A stretch of DNA of 64,000 nucleotides, taken from contig NZ_LZNS01000001.1 in NCBI RefSeq assembly GCF_001984575.1, positions 4,550,049-4,614,048 on the forward strand, read 5' to 3'. This document shows positions 1 to 8,150 of this stretch, piece by piece (position 1 is the stretch's first letter; every line of letters starts with the position of its first letter). A program made the translations under genes and the position numbers. This DNA is from Streptomyces sp. MP131-18. GTDB taxonomy: Bacteria > Actinomycetota > Actinomycetes > Streptomycetales > Streptomycetaceae. The notes under the pieces are model-generated. The model searched no databases. It was not told the origin of the DNA and saw only the letters and a program-made list of their open reading frames with translations.

Positions 1-91
1 CTGGGTAGTCGCCGACCGGCCGCCCATCGCGTCGGCTTCCGTTCCCTTTCCTTCAAGACCACCCTATTGCTGTCCTGTGACGATCGTCGGC

Positions 92-559
92 ATGCGACTT
101 GTCAATCACGAACCCAACGCCATCGACCTGCGGACCACCCCTGTGCACCTCGGGCTGGGGTCAAGAGCGAAACCTGTCGAGGGCTTCGCCTGGGACCCGG
201 AGGTGCTCCATGCCTACAGCGCCGCGGTCGCGGCGGACGGCGCCGAGGGCCGGATGGTGACGATCTTCGACGGTGACGGCCCCGGCGACCACTGGGAGCG
301 CCACCCCGCCGGCGACGAACTGGTCGTCTGCCTCAGCGGGTCGGTGACGGTCACCCGCGATGTGGACGGAGTACCCGACCGGGTTGTGCTCGGGCCGGGC
401 GAGGCCACCGTCAACCCGGCCGGGACATGGCACGCGGTCGACATGGCGGGACCGGCGTCCATCCTGACCATCACCGCCGGCCTCGGCACCGACCACCGTC
501 CCAGGACCGAAGCCCGCCCGACCGAGCACGCCGGCACGTCCGGCCCGCGAACACCGTGA
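92..559 (+). CDS. Cupin-domain protein
   Basis: A single-domain small beta-barrel protein of about 155 residues. The first cupin motif is visible as DHWERHPAGDELV, supplying two His and a Glu as metal ligands, and the second as PGEATVNPAGTWH with the closing His. The C-terminal 25 residues are Pro/Thr/Arg-rich and probably disordered. I prefer the ATG at 92 (MRLVNHEPNA); a GTG at 77 in the same frame is possible and neither has a strong ribosome site. The stop overlaps the start of the next gene, so the two are co-translated. Substrate is unknown; bacterial proteins of this size are metal-binding enzymes, sensors or sugar-binding proteins. The fold call is secure, the role is not. Confidence 0.7.
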   Translation: MRLVNHEPNAIDLRTTPVHLGLGSRAKPVEGFAWDPEVLHAYSAAVAADGAEGRMVTIFDGDGPGDHWERHPAGDELVVCLSGSVTVTRDVDGVPDRVVLGPGEATVNPAGTWHAVDMAGPASILTITAGLGTDHRPRTEARPTEHAGTSGPRTP

Positions 560-1275
560 CGACCCGTATCGCGTGCCTCGGCGACAGCCTCACCCGCGCG
601 CAACTCAGCGTCGACTACCTGGACCTTCTCCAACGACGCCGACCTCCCGGCGACGTACGGCTCGCCCGCTTCGGCGTCAACGGCGACTTCGCCCACAACC
701 TCTCACGGCGCCTCGATGCCGTCGTCGCGGACCCACCCGACGTGATCACCGTGCTGATCGGGACCAACGACGCCCGGGCGAGCCTCGCCGGCTACCCCGT
801 CGAGCGCGCCATGAAGCGCAAACAACTCCCCGAACGCCCGTCGGCCGGCTGGTTCCAGCAGTGCCTGGGAGCCGTCGTCGAACGGCTGCGAGCGCAGACC
901 GACGCGACGATCGCCCTGCTGTCCCTCCCGGTCCTCGGCCAACAACTCGACGGAGCCGCGGCGCGCGCATCACAGACGTACAGCCGCATGATCGCCGAGG
1001 TCGCCACCACCAACAACGCGACCTACCTCCCGCTCCACGAAAGCCAGACCGAGGAACTACGCCAGGCGGACCCGCCGCCGATCCCCTACCGGGACCCGAC
1101 GCCCGCAGCGAGCGTCAGCGTCCTCGTCCGGCACGCCTTGCCGCGCCGCAGCCTCGATACGATCTCGCGGCGCCGGGGTCTCGTGCTCACGACCGACCAC
1201 ATTCATCAGAACAGCCGCGGCGCCGCCCTTGTCGCCGAGGTCATCGACACCTGGCTCCCGGCCCGGAGCGCGTAG
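556..1275 (+). CDS. SGNH/GDSL-family hydrolase
   Basis: An SGNH esterase/acylhydrolase of 239 residues. Block I is CLGDSLTRA with the Ser nucleophile about residue 11, a Gly/Asn pair follows in GVNGDFAHN, block III is IGTNDARASL, and the catalytic Asp-His pair is in TDHIHQNSRG near the C-terminus. There is no signal peptide, so it is probably cytoplasmic. GTG at 556 is chosen because it overlaps the cupin stop (GTGA) and places the GDS motif ten residues in. A longer reading from 427 would run through the cupin gene in another frame and is not credible. Substrate cannot be predicted; the coupling suggests cupin and hydrolase act on one compound. Confidence 0.8.
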   Translation: MTTRIACLGDSLTRAQLSVDYLDLLQRRRPPGDVRLARFGVNGDFAHNLSRRLDAVVADPPDVITVLIGTNDARASLAGYPVERAMKRKQLPERPSAGWFQQCLGAVVERLRAQTDATIALLSLPVLGQQLDGAAARASQTYSRMIAEVATTNNATYLPLHESQTEELRQADPPPIPYRDPTPAASVSVLVRHALPRRSLDTISRRRGLVLTTDHIHQNSRGAALVAEVIDTWLPARSA

Positions 1276-1649
1276 CCGTTTCCGGCGGCGGCCCCTTTCC
1301 TGCGTATGCGGTTCCCGCCCCTACCGGGCAGGCAACGACGAACGGACCCTCTCGAACGCTCTCGGCCACCACGACGCAGCCACCACCCGCCGGCTCAACG
1401 AGACCGGCGGGACCTGGAGCCGATACGCCGCTGGGGATCACACACGGTCACCGGCAGGTCGGGTTGGCGGTCGACGCGGTGCCGTTCCAGCCGAGCAACT
1501 GGTGATGCCGGACGGCGGCGAGCCGGTCCCGCACGTCCGTCTCGTCCGCGGGCCGCAGCAGTTCCACTGCAACGGCTGGACGCGGCCGCACTTCGACGGG
1601 CTGGGCCCTGCCGTCGCCGTGCGCTCCGCTCCGGGCCGACGATGCCTCG
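1276..1649. other. Non-coding or decayed stretch
   Basis: About 370 bases between the hydrolase and a TetR gene. No reading frame here has a plausible start, ribosome site and recognisable product. Several frames stay open for 40-60 codons with GC-rich third positions, for example on the minus strand around 1480-1580. That is compatible with the remains of a lost gene, but I cannot name one. Confidence 0.4.
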
Positions 1650-1683
1650 GCATTTGCCTAAGGGGTATAGGCAAATGCATAAT
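1650..1683 (+). promoter_or_regulatory. Promoter buried in a perfect 11-bp inverted repeat
   Basis: GCATTTGCCTA (1650-1660) and TAGGCAAATGC (1668-1678) are exact inverse complements with a 7-base spacer. A promoter overlaps them: TTGCCT (1654-1659) and CATAAT (1678-1683), 18 bases apart, followed by a GGGAGG ribosome site and the ATG at 1710. An AT-rich palindrome of this size right over the promoter of a TetR gene is the usual form of a self-repression operator. The assignment to the adjacent TetR is inferred. Confidence 0.7.
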
Positions 1684-1709
1684 CGGTTTCGTCGAACGGG
1701 AGGAACGTT

Positions 1710-2279
1710 ATGGTGCGCGCGGGGCTGACCAGGGAGCGTCTGATCCGGGCGGGGGCCGAGCTGGCCGACGAGGTCGGGTTCGCGGAGGTGACCGTCTCGG
1801 CGCTCGCCAGGCGGTTCGAGGTCAAGGTCGCGAGTCTCTACTCGCACGTGAAGAGTTCCCACGACCTCAAGACCGGGATAGCCCTGTTCGCCCTGGCGGA
1901 GCTGGCCGACCGGGGCTCCGCCGCGCTGGCCGGGCGGGCGGGCAAGGACGCCCTCGCCGCCCTGGCGAACGTCTACCGCGACTACGCCACGGAGCACCCC
2001 GGCCGCTACGCCGCGGCGCAGCTGCGGCTCGACCCGGCGACGGCCGCGGCCAGCGCGGGCGGCAGGCACGCCCAGATGACGCGGGCCATCCTGCGCGGCT
2101 ACGACCTGACGGAGCCGGACCAGACGCATGCGGTCCGGCTGCTGGGCAGCGTCTTCCACGGTTACGTGAGCCTGGAGCTGGGCGGCGGGTTCAGCCACAG
2201 CGCCCCCGACACGGGGGAAACCTGGTCGCGCATCGTGGACGCGCTCGACGCCCTCCTGCGGAACTGGCCCGCGCCCTGA
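1710..2279 (+). CDS. TetR/AcrR-family regulator
   Basis: A 189-residue one-component repressor. The N-terminal helix-turn-helix spans residues 5-50 (RERLIRAGAELADEVGF then VTVSALARRFEVKVASLYSHV), and the remainder is an all-helical ligand/dimer domain of the type with WHG-like C-termini. The start has a good ribosome site (GGGAGG, 8 bases upstream). The palindromic promoter immediately in front points to autoregulation. The SGNH hydrolase gene 43 bases downstream on the same strand is the obvious co-transcribed target. Ligand unknown. Confidence 0.85.
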   Translation: MVRAGLTRERLIRAGAELADEVGFAEVTVSALARRFEVKVASLYSHVKSSHDLKTGIALFALAELADRGSAALAGRAGKDALAALANVYRDYATEHPGRYAAAQLRLDPATAAASAGGRHAQMTRAILRGYDLTEPDQTHAVRLLGSVFHGYVSLELGGGFSHSAPDTGETWSRIVDALDALLRNWPAP

Positions 2280-2322
2280 CCGGGCCGCACCGGCCGACCA
2301 CGTCGATCAACAGGTTGAGGAC

Positions 2323-3519
2323 ATGCACACCGAGTACCGCTGGATCACCACGCCCGTCACCGCGGAGCTCCTGCGCGGCGCCCTGGAGGTGGAGCGCACC
2401 GAACGCGGCGTGCTGCCGCACCGGCTGCCCGCCCGCGCCCGCGCCCAGTGCGCCGACCCGCAACTGGCCATGGCCGAGGCCCAGCCCTCGGGCGTCCGGC
2501 TGGCCTTCCGCACCCGGGCCACCGCCGTCGAACTGGAGGCGCTGCCCACCAAGCGGGTCTACGTCGGGGTCCCGCCCCGCCCGGACGGCGTCTACGAGCT
2601 GCTCGTCGACGGCCGCCCGGCCGGCCGGGCGGCCGTCACGGGCGGCAACACGCTGACCATCGACATGGCCGCCGGGACCTTCGAGACCGAGCCGGGCCCG
2701 GCCGGCACCCTCCGCTTCACCGGCCTGCCCGGCGGCACGGCGGACAAGGACGTGGAGATCTGGCTGCCGCACAACGAGGCGACCGAGCTGGTGGCCCTGC
2801 GCACCGACGCCCCCGTCGAGCCCGCGGCGGACCGGGGCCGCAGGGTGTGGCTGCACCACGGCAGCTCGATCAGCCACGGCTCCGACGCCGCTGTCCCCAC
2901 CGGCACCTGGCCCGCGCGGGCCGCCGCACTCGGCGGGGTGGACCTGGTCAACCTGGGCCTGGGCGGCGGCGCGCTGCTCGACCCGTTCATCGCCCGGACG
3001 CTGCGGGATACGCCGGCCGATCTGATCAGTCTCAAGATCGGCATCAACGTGGTCAACGCCGATCTGATGCGCCTGCGCGCCTTCACCCCCGCCGTGCACG
3101 GTTTCCTCGACACCATCCGCGAAGGCCACCCGGCCACCCCGCTGCTGCTCGTCTCGCCCATCCTGTGCCCCATCCACGAGGACACGCCGGGCCCGAGCGT
3201 CCCGGACTTCAGCGATGTCGGTGCGGGCCGGCTCCGGTTCACGGCCGCGGGCGATCCGGCGGAACGCGCGAGCGGGAAGCTGACCCTGGGCGTGATCCGG
3301 GCGGAGCTGGCCCGCATCGTGGCGCAGCGGGCGGGCGACGACCCGCAGCTGCACCACCTCGACGGCCGCGCCCTCTACGGCGAGGCCGACGCCGCCGAAC
3401 TGCCGCTGCCCGACGAGCTGCACCCGGACGCCGCCACCCACCACCGCATGGGCGAACGTTTCGCCGCGCTGGCCTTCGCCGCGGGCGGCGCCTTCGCCGA
3501 CCGCGTGGGCACTAGTTAG
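2323..3519 (+). CDS. Two-domain SGNH/GDSL hydrolase
   Basis: A 398-residue esterase-like protein. Residues 1 to about 170 look like the beta-sandwich that precedes the SGNH domain in many bacterial acetylesterases. The catalytic domain starts at WLHHGSSISHG, where the usual GDS is GSS, still with a serine nucleophile. It continues with NLGLGGGALLD, SLKIGINVVNAD and the Asp-His pair in DELHPDAATHH. No export signal is seen. It follows a TetR gene by 43 bases and ends 8 bases inside the 3' end of the convergent ABC permease gene. It probably deacylates a small metabolite or sugar; the substrate is not readable from sequence. Confidence 0.8.
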   Translation: MHTEYRWITTPVTAELLRGALEVERTERGVLPHRLPARARAQCADPQLAMAEAQPSGVRLAFRTRATAVELEALPTKRVYVGVPPRPDGVYELLVDGRPAGRAAVTGGNTLTIDMAAGTFETEPGPAGTLRFTGLPGGTADKDVEIWLPHNEATELVALRTDAPVEPAADRGRRVWLHHGSSISHGSDAAVPTGTWPARAAALGGVDLVNLGLGGGALLDPFIARTLRDTPADLISLKIGINVVNADLMRLRAFTPAVHGFLDTIREGHPATPLLLVSPILCPIHEDTPGPSVPDFSDVGAGRLRFTAAGDPAERASGKLTLGVIRAELARIVAQRAGDDPQLHHLDGRALYGEADAAELPLPDELHPDAATHHRMGERFAALAFAAGGAFADRVGTS

Positions 3520-6016
3520 CCGGAGCGGCGCGCAGCGCGAGGCGGCCGGGGACGGCGGTGGCCGCCATGGCGAGTGCGGCGGCCGCGGCCAGGATGGCGA
3601 GGTGGGCGCCGGGCACCAGCGAAGGCGCCGCTTCGCCCGTCATGCCGCTGCTGAACGCCGTGAGCGTGGCCAGGCAGATGGCGGTGCCGAGCACGGCCGC
3701 GGTGGCCGCGACGGTCAGCGATTCGAGCCGCAGCATGCGCAGCACCTGCCGCCTGGTGGTGCCGATGCGGCGCAGCAGGGCGAACTCGGCCGCCCGGTCG
3801 GCGGTCGACATGGCCAGGGTGTTGACGGACGCGATGGCGGTGAACGCGAGGACCAGGCCCATGCCGAGGAACGCCACCTCGGCGTTCGCCGCCTGCCGCG
3901 TGGCGCGCACCTCGGCGGTGTGCCCGCCGTCCCGCACGGCGAGGCCAGGCAGGTCCGCGAGTGCGTCGGTCAGGCGGTCCGCCTCCGCGCCGGCCACCAG
4001 GACGGAGTCCGCCAGCGGGTTGTCGAGGTGGGCGGCGAGCCGTTCGTGGGCGAGGGTCAGGTCGCCGAAGCCCAGGCCGCGTTCGTACACGGCGACGACC
4101 GTGAGTGTGGCCGGAGTGCCGTCGCCGAACACGAGTGCCAGCTCGTCGCCCGGGGCCAGACCCCGGCTGTCGGCGACCTGTTCGCTGACGGCGACGCCGT
4201 CCGCGGTGAGGCGGCTCAGCGAGCCCGCGGTGACGCCCGGATCGAGGGTGGCGCCGATGCCGTCCGGCGTGACGCCCTGCACCGTGTACTTGTCTAGCCC
4301 CGGGGTGCGGACCGTGCCGTGCACGACCTCGGTGACCGCTGCCACGCCCGGCACCTCCCGCAGCCGCTGCGCCGCCCCCGGCGGCACGCCCGGCCCCTCC
4401 GACGTGACGGTCCAGTCCGCGAGCACCCCGTCAGCCGCCTGCCGTTCCGCCGCGTCGCCCAGCGTGGTCTGGCTGAAGACGACGGTGCCGGTCAGGGCGA
4501 CCAGCAGCGTCAGCGGGGTGATGACGGCGGCCAGCCGGCGGGAGTGCGCGCGGGCGTTGTGGGCGGCCAGGTGGCCCGGCACGCGCGACAGGCGCAGCGG
4601 CGCGCCGAGGACGGCGAACGCGGCGCGGGCGAGCAGCGGGCCGAGCAGCGCGACCGCGACGCAGAGCAGCAGCACCGTCAGATAGGTGACGGGGGTGGCG
4701 GCGGGCTCGGTGCGCAGGCCGGAGAGCACGGCGAGCAGCACGGCACCGCCCGCCACGGCCGCGAGCCCCGCGATCAGGCGCCCGAGGGGAACGCCGCGGC
4801 GTATCCCGGCGGCCTCGGTGAGCGCGACGGCGGGCCGGATGCGGGCGGCGCGGCGGGCGGAGACGCGGGCCGCGACCCATGCGGTGAGCAGAGTGGCCGG
4901 CAGCGCGGCGGCCGGGGGGAACGGGCTGCGCACGGGGGCCAGCGTCTCCGGAACGGCGCCGAGCGCGGTGAACCTGTCGTGCAGCAGGCCCGCGAGCGGC
5001 AGTCCGGCGAGTGCGCCGAGCAGCCCGGCCGCGAGGCCGACGAGCAGCGCCTCGCGGCCGATCAGCCGCCGCACCTGGCGCGGGGTGGCGGCGACGGCGC
5101 GCAGCAGCGCGAGTTCGCGCCTGCGCTGCTGCGCGGTGAGCGCGAAGGTGCCGGCGACGACGAGCACGGCGACGAGCAGCCCGGTGCCGCCGATCGCGCC
5201 GCCCATGCTGATGAGCCGCACGCGCGCCTGTTCCGCGGCGGGGAACTCGACGGGGCCGCGCCCGTCGCCCGTGTGCACGCGGGCGGGGGTGCCCGCCAGG
5301 GCCTCGGCGACGCGGTCGGCGAGCTGTCCGGCGCCGACGCCGTCCGCGGGGAACACCCCGAGGACGGTGTCCTGCCCCGGGTGCCCGGCGAGGCGGCGGG
5401 CCTCGGCGTCGGTGAAGAAGACGGCGGACTGCTCGGCGGGCGCGCCGCGCGGGGTGGTGGCGATGCCGGTGACGGTGTAGACGGCGGGGTCGCCGGTGGA
5501 CTGCACGGTCACCCGGTCGCCAGGGGCGAGGCCGGCGCGCCCGGCCAGCCCGCGGTCGATGACGATGTCGCCGTCGGCGCGCGGCGCGCCGCCCTCCTCG
5601 ACGCGGAACGGGGTGAGCGCGGCGGATGACCAGGCGTGGCCGAGTGAGTTCTCCGGGTCCTGGCCCACGAGGGCGGCAGGGAAGGTGAGTTCGGGAACGA
5701 CGGCCCCGACGCCCGGCACGTCCGCGACCAGTTGGGCGGTGCCCTCGGGCAGCCAGACCCGTTCGGCGAGCGGCTTGGCCTTGTGCTTGGTCTTGTCGCC
5801 CTTGCGCTCCTCGTGGTGCACGTTTTGATCGCCTGCGACCACAACGGGGGTCGCGGCGTAGCGTTCGGTGCGGATTTCGCCGCGCAGCCCGGTCTCCAGG
5901 AGTGCGCCGCAGGCGGTCACCAGGGCGGCGGCGCACAGCAGCGCGAGGAAGGCGCCGGCGAACGCGGCCTTGCGGGCGCGGAGAGTCTGAAGCGCGTAGC
6001 CGAGCATCAGGCCCAC
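3512..6016 (-). CDS. FtsX-family ABC transporter permease
   Basis: An 834-residue integral membrane protein with two FtsX-like halves. An N-terminal helix (residues 5-35) is followed by a large extracytoplasmic domain. A block of transmembrane helices occupies roughly residues 270-480, then a second extracytoplasmic domain and three final helices (about 690-830). The repeated ELALLRA(V)AATPRQV and EFALLRRIGTTRRQV segments are the conserved cytoplasmic loops of this family. It overlaps the ATPase gene upstream by 10 bases, so the two form one transporter. Members export lipids, peptides or antibiotics or act as mechanotransmission complexes; here the cargo is unknown. Confidence 0.9.
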   Translation of the reverse strand: MGLMLGYALQTLRARKAAFAGAFLALLCAAALVTACGALLETGLRGEIRTERYAATPVVVAGDQNVHHEERKGDKTKHKAKPLAERVWLPEGTAQLVADVPGVGAVVPELTFPAALVGQDPENSLGHAWSSAALTPFRVEEGGAPRADGDIVIDRGLAGRAGLAPGDRVTVQSTGDPAVYTVTGIATTPRGAPAEQSAVFFTDAEARRLAGHPGQDTVLGVFPADGVGAGQLADRVAEALAGTPARVHTGDGRGPVEFPAAEQARVRLISMGGAIGGTGLLVAVLVVAGTFALTAQQRRRELALLRAVAATPRQVRRLIGREALLVGLAAGLLGALAGLPLAGLLHDRFTALGAVPETLAPVRSPFPPAAALPATLLTAWVAARVSARRAARIRPAVALTEAAGIRRGVPLGRLIAGLAAVAGGAVLLAVLSGLRTEPAATPVTYLTVLLLCVAVALLGPLLARAAFAVLGAPLRLSRVPGHLAAHNARAHSRRLAAVITPLTLLVALTGTVVFSQTTLGDAAERQAADGVLADWTVTSEGPGVPPGAAQRLREVPGVAAVTEVVHGTVRTPGLDKYTVQGVTPDGIGATLDPGVTAGSLSRLTADGVAVSEQVADSRGLAPGDELALVFGDGTPATLTVVAVYERGLGFGDLTLAHERLAAHLDNPLADSVLVAGAEADRLTDALADLPGLAVRDGGHTAEVRATRQAANAEVAFLGMGLVLAFTAIASVNTLAMSTADRAAEFALLRRIGTTRRQVLRMLRLESLTVAATAAVLGTAICLATLTAFSSGMTGEAAPSLVPGAHLAILAAAAALAMAATAVPGRLALRAAPAN

Positions 6017-6747
6017 GCCCCCAGGTGCGTCATGCGGTCCGCGACGCGGTCGGCGGTGGGCGCCTCCATGCGGTCGGTGAGGCGGCCGTCGGCCAGGAAC
6101 AGCACCGTGTCGGCGTGCGCGGCGGCGACCGGGTCGTGGGTGACCATGACGACGGTCTGGCCGCCGGTGTCGACGCAGTCGCGCAGCAGGGCCAGGATCT
6201 CGCGGGCGGTCACGGTGTCCAGGGCTCCGGTCGGCTCGTCGCCGAACACGACGTCGGGGCGCGTGATCAGGGCGCGGGCGATGGCGACGCGCTGCTGCTG
6301 GCCGCCGGACAGCTCCGCGGGCCGCGCGGACGCCTTGCCGGCGAGCCCGACGCGTTCCAGGATGCCGTCCAGCCGGCGCCGGTCGGTGCGCCGGCCGGCG
6401 AGGCGCAGCGGGAGGGCGATGTTGTGCCGGACGGTGAGGGCGGGCACCAGGTTGAAGGACTGGAAGACGAACCCGACGCGGCGGCGGCGCAGCCGCGTCA
6501 GCTGTGTTTCGTTCAGGCCGCTCAGCTCGGTGTCGCCGATCCAGGAGGTGCCGGAGGTGACGTGGTCGAGGCCGGCGGCGCAGTGCAGGAACGTGGTCTT
6601 GCCCGAGCCGGACGGGCCCATGACGGCGGTGAACGAGCCGTGCGGGAGGGCGGCGGTCACGGCGTCGAGGGCCACGACGCCCCCTCGGCCGCGGCGGCCG
6701 TAGATCTTGGTCACGGCGTCGAGCCGGACGGCGGTGCGGACGGTCAC
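6007..6747 (-). CDS. ABC transporter ATP-binding protein (LolD/MacB type)
   Basis: A 246-residue ATPase that energises the adjacent FtsX permease. Walker A is GPSGSGKTT, the signature is LSGGQQQRVAIARAL, Walker B runs into VFGDEPTGALD, and the switch His is in VMVTHDP. The GTG start at 6747 has AGGAAAGAG about 9 bases upstream. It lies between the ArsR-like regulator gene (50 bases upstream) and the permease (10-base overlap). This makes a three-gene operon in which the exporter is presumably repressed until an inducer appears. Confidence 0.93.
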   Translation of the reverse strand: MTVRTAVRLDAVTKIYGRRGRGGVVALDAVTAALPHGSFTAVMGPSGSGKTTFLHCAAGLDHVTSGTSWIGDTELSGLNETQLTRLRRRRVGFVFQSFNLVPALTVRHNIALPLRLAGRRTDRRRLDGILERVGLAGKASARPAELSGGQQQRVAIARALITRPDVVFGDEPTGALDTVTAREILALLRDCVDTGGQTVVMVTHDPVAAAHADTVLFLADGRLTDRMEAPTADRVADRMTHLGAWA

Positions 6748-6764
6748 GGTCGTCTCTTTCCTGG

Positions 6765-6797
6765 TCAGGAGGCTGTCAGGAGGCTGTCAGGAGGCGG
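6765..6797. repeat. Three 11-bp tandem repeats
   Basis: TCAGGAGGCTG occurs at 6765 and 6776 and with one change at 6787, ending exactly at the stop codon of the regulator gene. It occupies most of the regulator-ATPase gap. On the transcript strand the unit contains a TGA in every copy. Confidence 0.85.
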
Positions 6798-7358
6798 TCA
6801 GGACGCGGGGAAGGCGAGGAAGCGGGTGAGGACCGTGCGCGAATCGGGCGGGGCGTCCTCGTGGGCGCGCTTGTAGCGGTTGACCAGCGCGATGTACTCC
6901 TCGAAGAAGTCGCGGAGTTCGGCCGGGGTGACGCGGATGGTGCCGCGGGAGTAGGGGAACGCGGCGTCCTGCCAGTCGGCGTCCTCGGCGTCGCCGACGG
7001 CGTCGGTGCGCTGCCGTTCCTCGAAAAGCCGCAGGTCGGAGGCGTAGGCGAGCCGGTTCATCTCGTCCACCACGGCCCGGGTCTCCGCGTCCTGGCGGCT
7101 GCGCGGCGGCAGGCGCAGGTCCTGGGAGACGGCGCGCCACCAGCGTTCCCTGCCGTGTCCTGTGCCCGCCGTCTCCTCGACGAAGCCGTGCCCGGCGAGG
7201 GCGCGGAGGTGGTAGCTGGTGGCGCCGGTGTTGAGACCGAGCGCGCGGGCGAGCCTCGCGGAGGTCGCCGGGCCGTGGTGGGCCAGCTGCTCCATGATCT
7301 GCAGGCGCCTGGGGTGCGCGAGGGCTTTCAGCCCGCTGAGGGAAGGCGTGAACGGCAT
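6798..7358 (-). CDS. ArsR-type winged-helix repressor
   Basis: A 186-residue regulator. Residues 1-90 form an ArsR/HTH_20 domain: LKALAHPRRLQIMEQLA, then the recognition helix in SARLARALGLNTGATSYHLRAL and the wing GFVEE. The helical C-terminal domain ends in LTRFLAFPAS. It lacks the Cys/His metal site of classical ArsR sensors, so it probably senses an organic compound. I chose the ATG at 7358; an upstream extension in the same frame is low-complexity and would read through the operator. An AGGAG ribosome site lies within the palindrome. First gene of the exporter operon. Confidence 0.85.
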   Translation of the reverse strand: MPFTPSLSGLKALAHPRRLQIMEQLAHHGPATSARLARALGLNTGATSYHLRALAGHGFVEETAGTGHGRERWWRAVSQDLRLPPRSRQDAETRAVVDEMNRLAYASDLRLFEERQRTDAVGDAEDADWQDAAFPYSRGTIRVTPAELRDFFEEYIALVNRYKRAHEDAPPDSRTVLTRFLAFPAS

Positions 7359-7392
7359 GTGCACAGGCTCCTGTGCACATGGGCCTGTGCAC
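7357..7392 (-). promoter_or_regulatory. Operator overlapping the repressor start codon
   Basis: ATGTGCACAGG (7357-7367) and CCTGTGCACAT (7370-7380) are a perfect 11-bp inverted repeat with a 2-base spacer. A third half-site, CCTGTGCAC, follows at 7384-7392. The palindrome contains the repressor's own initiation codon and its AGGAG ribosome site, so bound protein, or a hairpin in the mRNA, would block both transcription and translation. Binding by the ArsR-type protein is inferred from position. Confidence 0.7.
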
Positions 7393-7527
7393 GATCCGGC
7401 ACACACCAGAACCGGCGGTGGGGACAACCCCACCCCCACGGGCCGCCGTTCACGGCCGGGTCGCCCGCGACGGGCCGGGACGAACGCCGCGGGGGACACC
7501 TCGCCGGGAGTGAGGCGCGCCCAGGCA

Positions 7528-7560
7528 TATACTCATGAAGATGAATGGTCAGAATCATGA
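7528..7560 (+). promoter_or_regulatory. Likely padR promoter and operator
   Basis: A TATACT hexamer (7528-7533) is followed by TCATGA at 7533-7538 and again at 7555-7560, two identical palindromic hexamers 22 bases apart, with ATGAAT/GAATCA sequences between them. The AT-rich patch stands out from the GC-rich surroundings and sits 20 bases before the padR ribosome site. No convincing -35 is seen. Confidence 0.45.
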
Positions 7561-7580
7561 ATAGGTGAGGGGGTGGTCCC

Positions 7581-8150
7581 ATGGCCCTGCGGCACGCCGT
7601 GCTCGCGGCGCTGCTCGACGAGGAGCTGAGTGGGTATCAGCTGGCCAAGGTTTTCGACCTGGGCGTGGCGAACTTCTGGCACGCCAGGCCCCAGCAGCTG
7701 TACGCGGAGCTGACCCGCCTGGAGCGGGACGGCCTGATCACGGGCCGCGACGTGCCCCAGGACGCCCGGCCCACCAAACGCCTCTTCCGGGTCACCGGCT
7801 CCGGCCTGGGGGAGCTGGAAGACTTCACGGCCCGCGCCGCCAAGCCCTCGTTCATCAGGGACGACCTGCTCATCGCGGTCCAGGCCGCCGACCATGTCGA
7901 CACCGGGGCGCTGGCGGCGCGGCTGACCGAGCGCGCCGCGTTCGCCACGACCAGGATCAACCTGTTCGACGCGATGCTGCGCACCATGCGGGGCGATCGC
8001 ACGGAGGACGAGTTCCTGCGCCACGGCGCACGCGTCGGCCCCTACCTGACGTGCCTGCGCGGCCTCGCTTTCGAGCGGGGCAACCGCGACTGGTGCACGC
8101 GCGCGGTCGCCGTCCTACAGGAGAGGCGGGGCACCGGTGCCCGGCGGTGA
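7581..8150 (+). CDS. PadR-family regulator
   Basis: A 189-residue regulator. The winged helix occupies residues 1-85, with the PadR hallmarks LLDEELSGYQLAKVFD, then FWHARPQQLYAELTRLERDGLI and the wing KRLFRVTGSG. The helical dimerisation domain (about 95-180) is of the Vir_act_alpha type. A purine-rich ribosome site (AGGTGAGGGGGTGG) precedes the ATG. The next gene starts 14 bases before the stop of this one. PadR proteins typically repress detoxification or transport genes, so the linked SGNH hydrolase and the divergent exporter are candidate targets. Confidence 0.88.
   Translation: MALRHAVLAALLDEELSGYQLAKVFDLGVANFWHARPQQLYAELTRLERDGLITGRDVPQDARPTKRLFRVTGSGLGELEDFTARAAKPSFIRDDLLIAVQAADHVDTGALAARLTERAAFATTRINLFDAMLRTMRGDRTEDEFLRHGARVGPYLTCLRGLAFERGNRDWCTRAVAVLQERRGTGARR

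Noticed and set aside
1276..1649. Plus-strand frames of 60-100 codons in the gap before the TetR gene
   Set aside because: They have no ribosome sites, run on into neighbouring genes in the wrong frame and show no recognisable motif.
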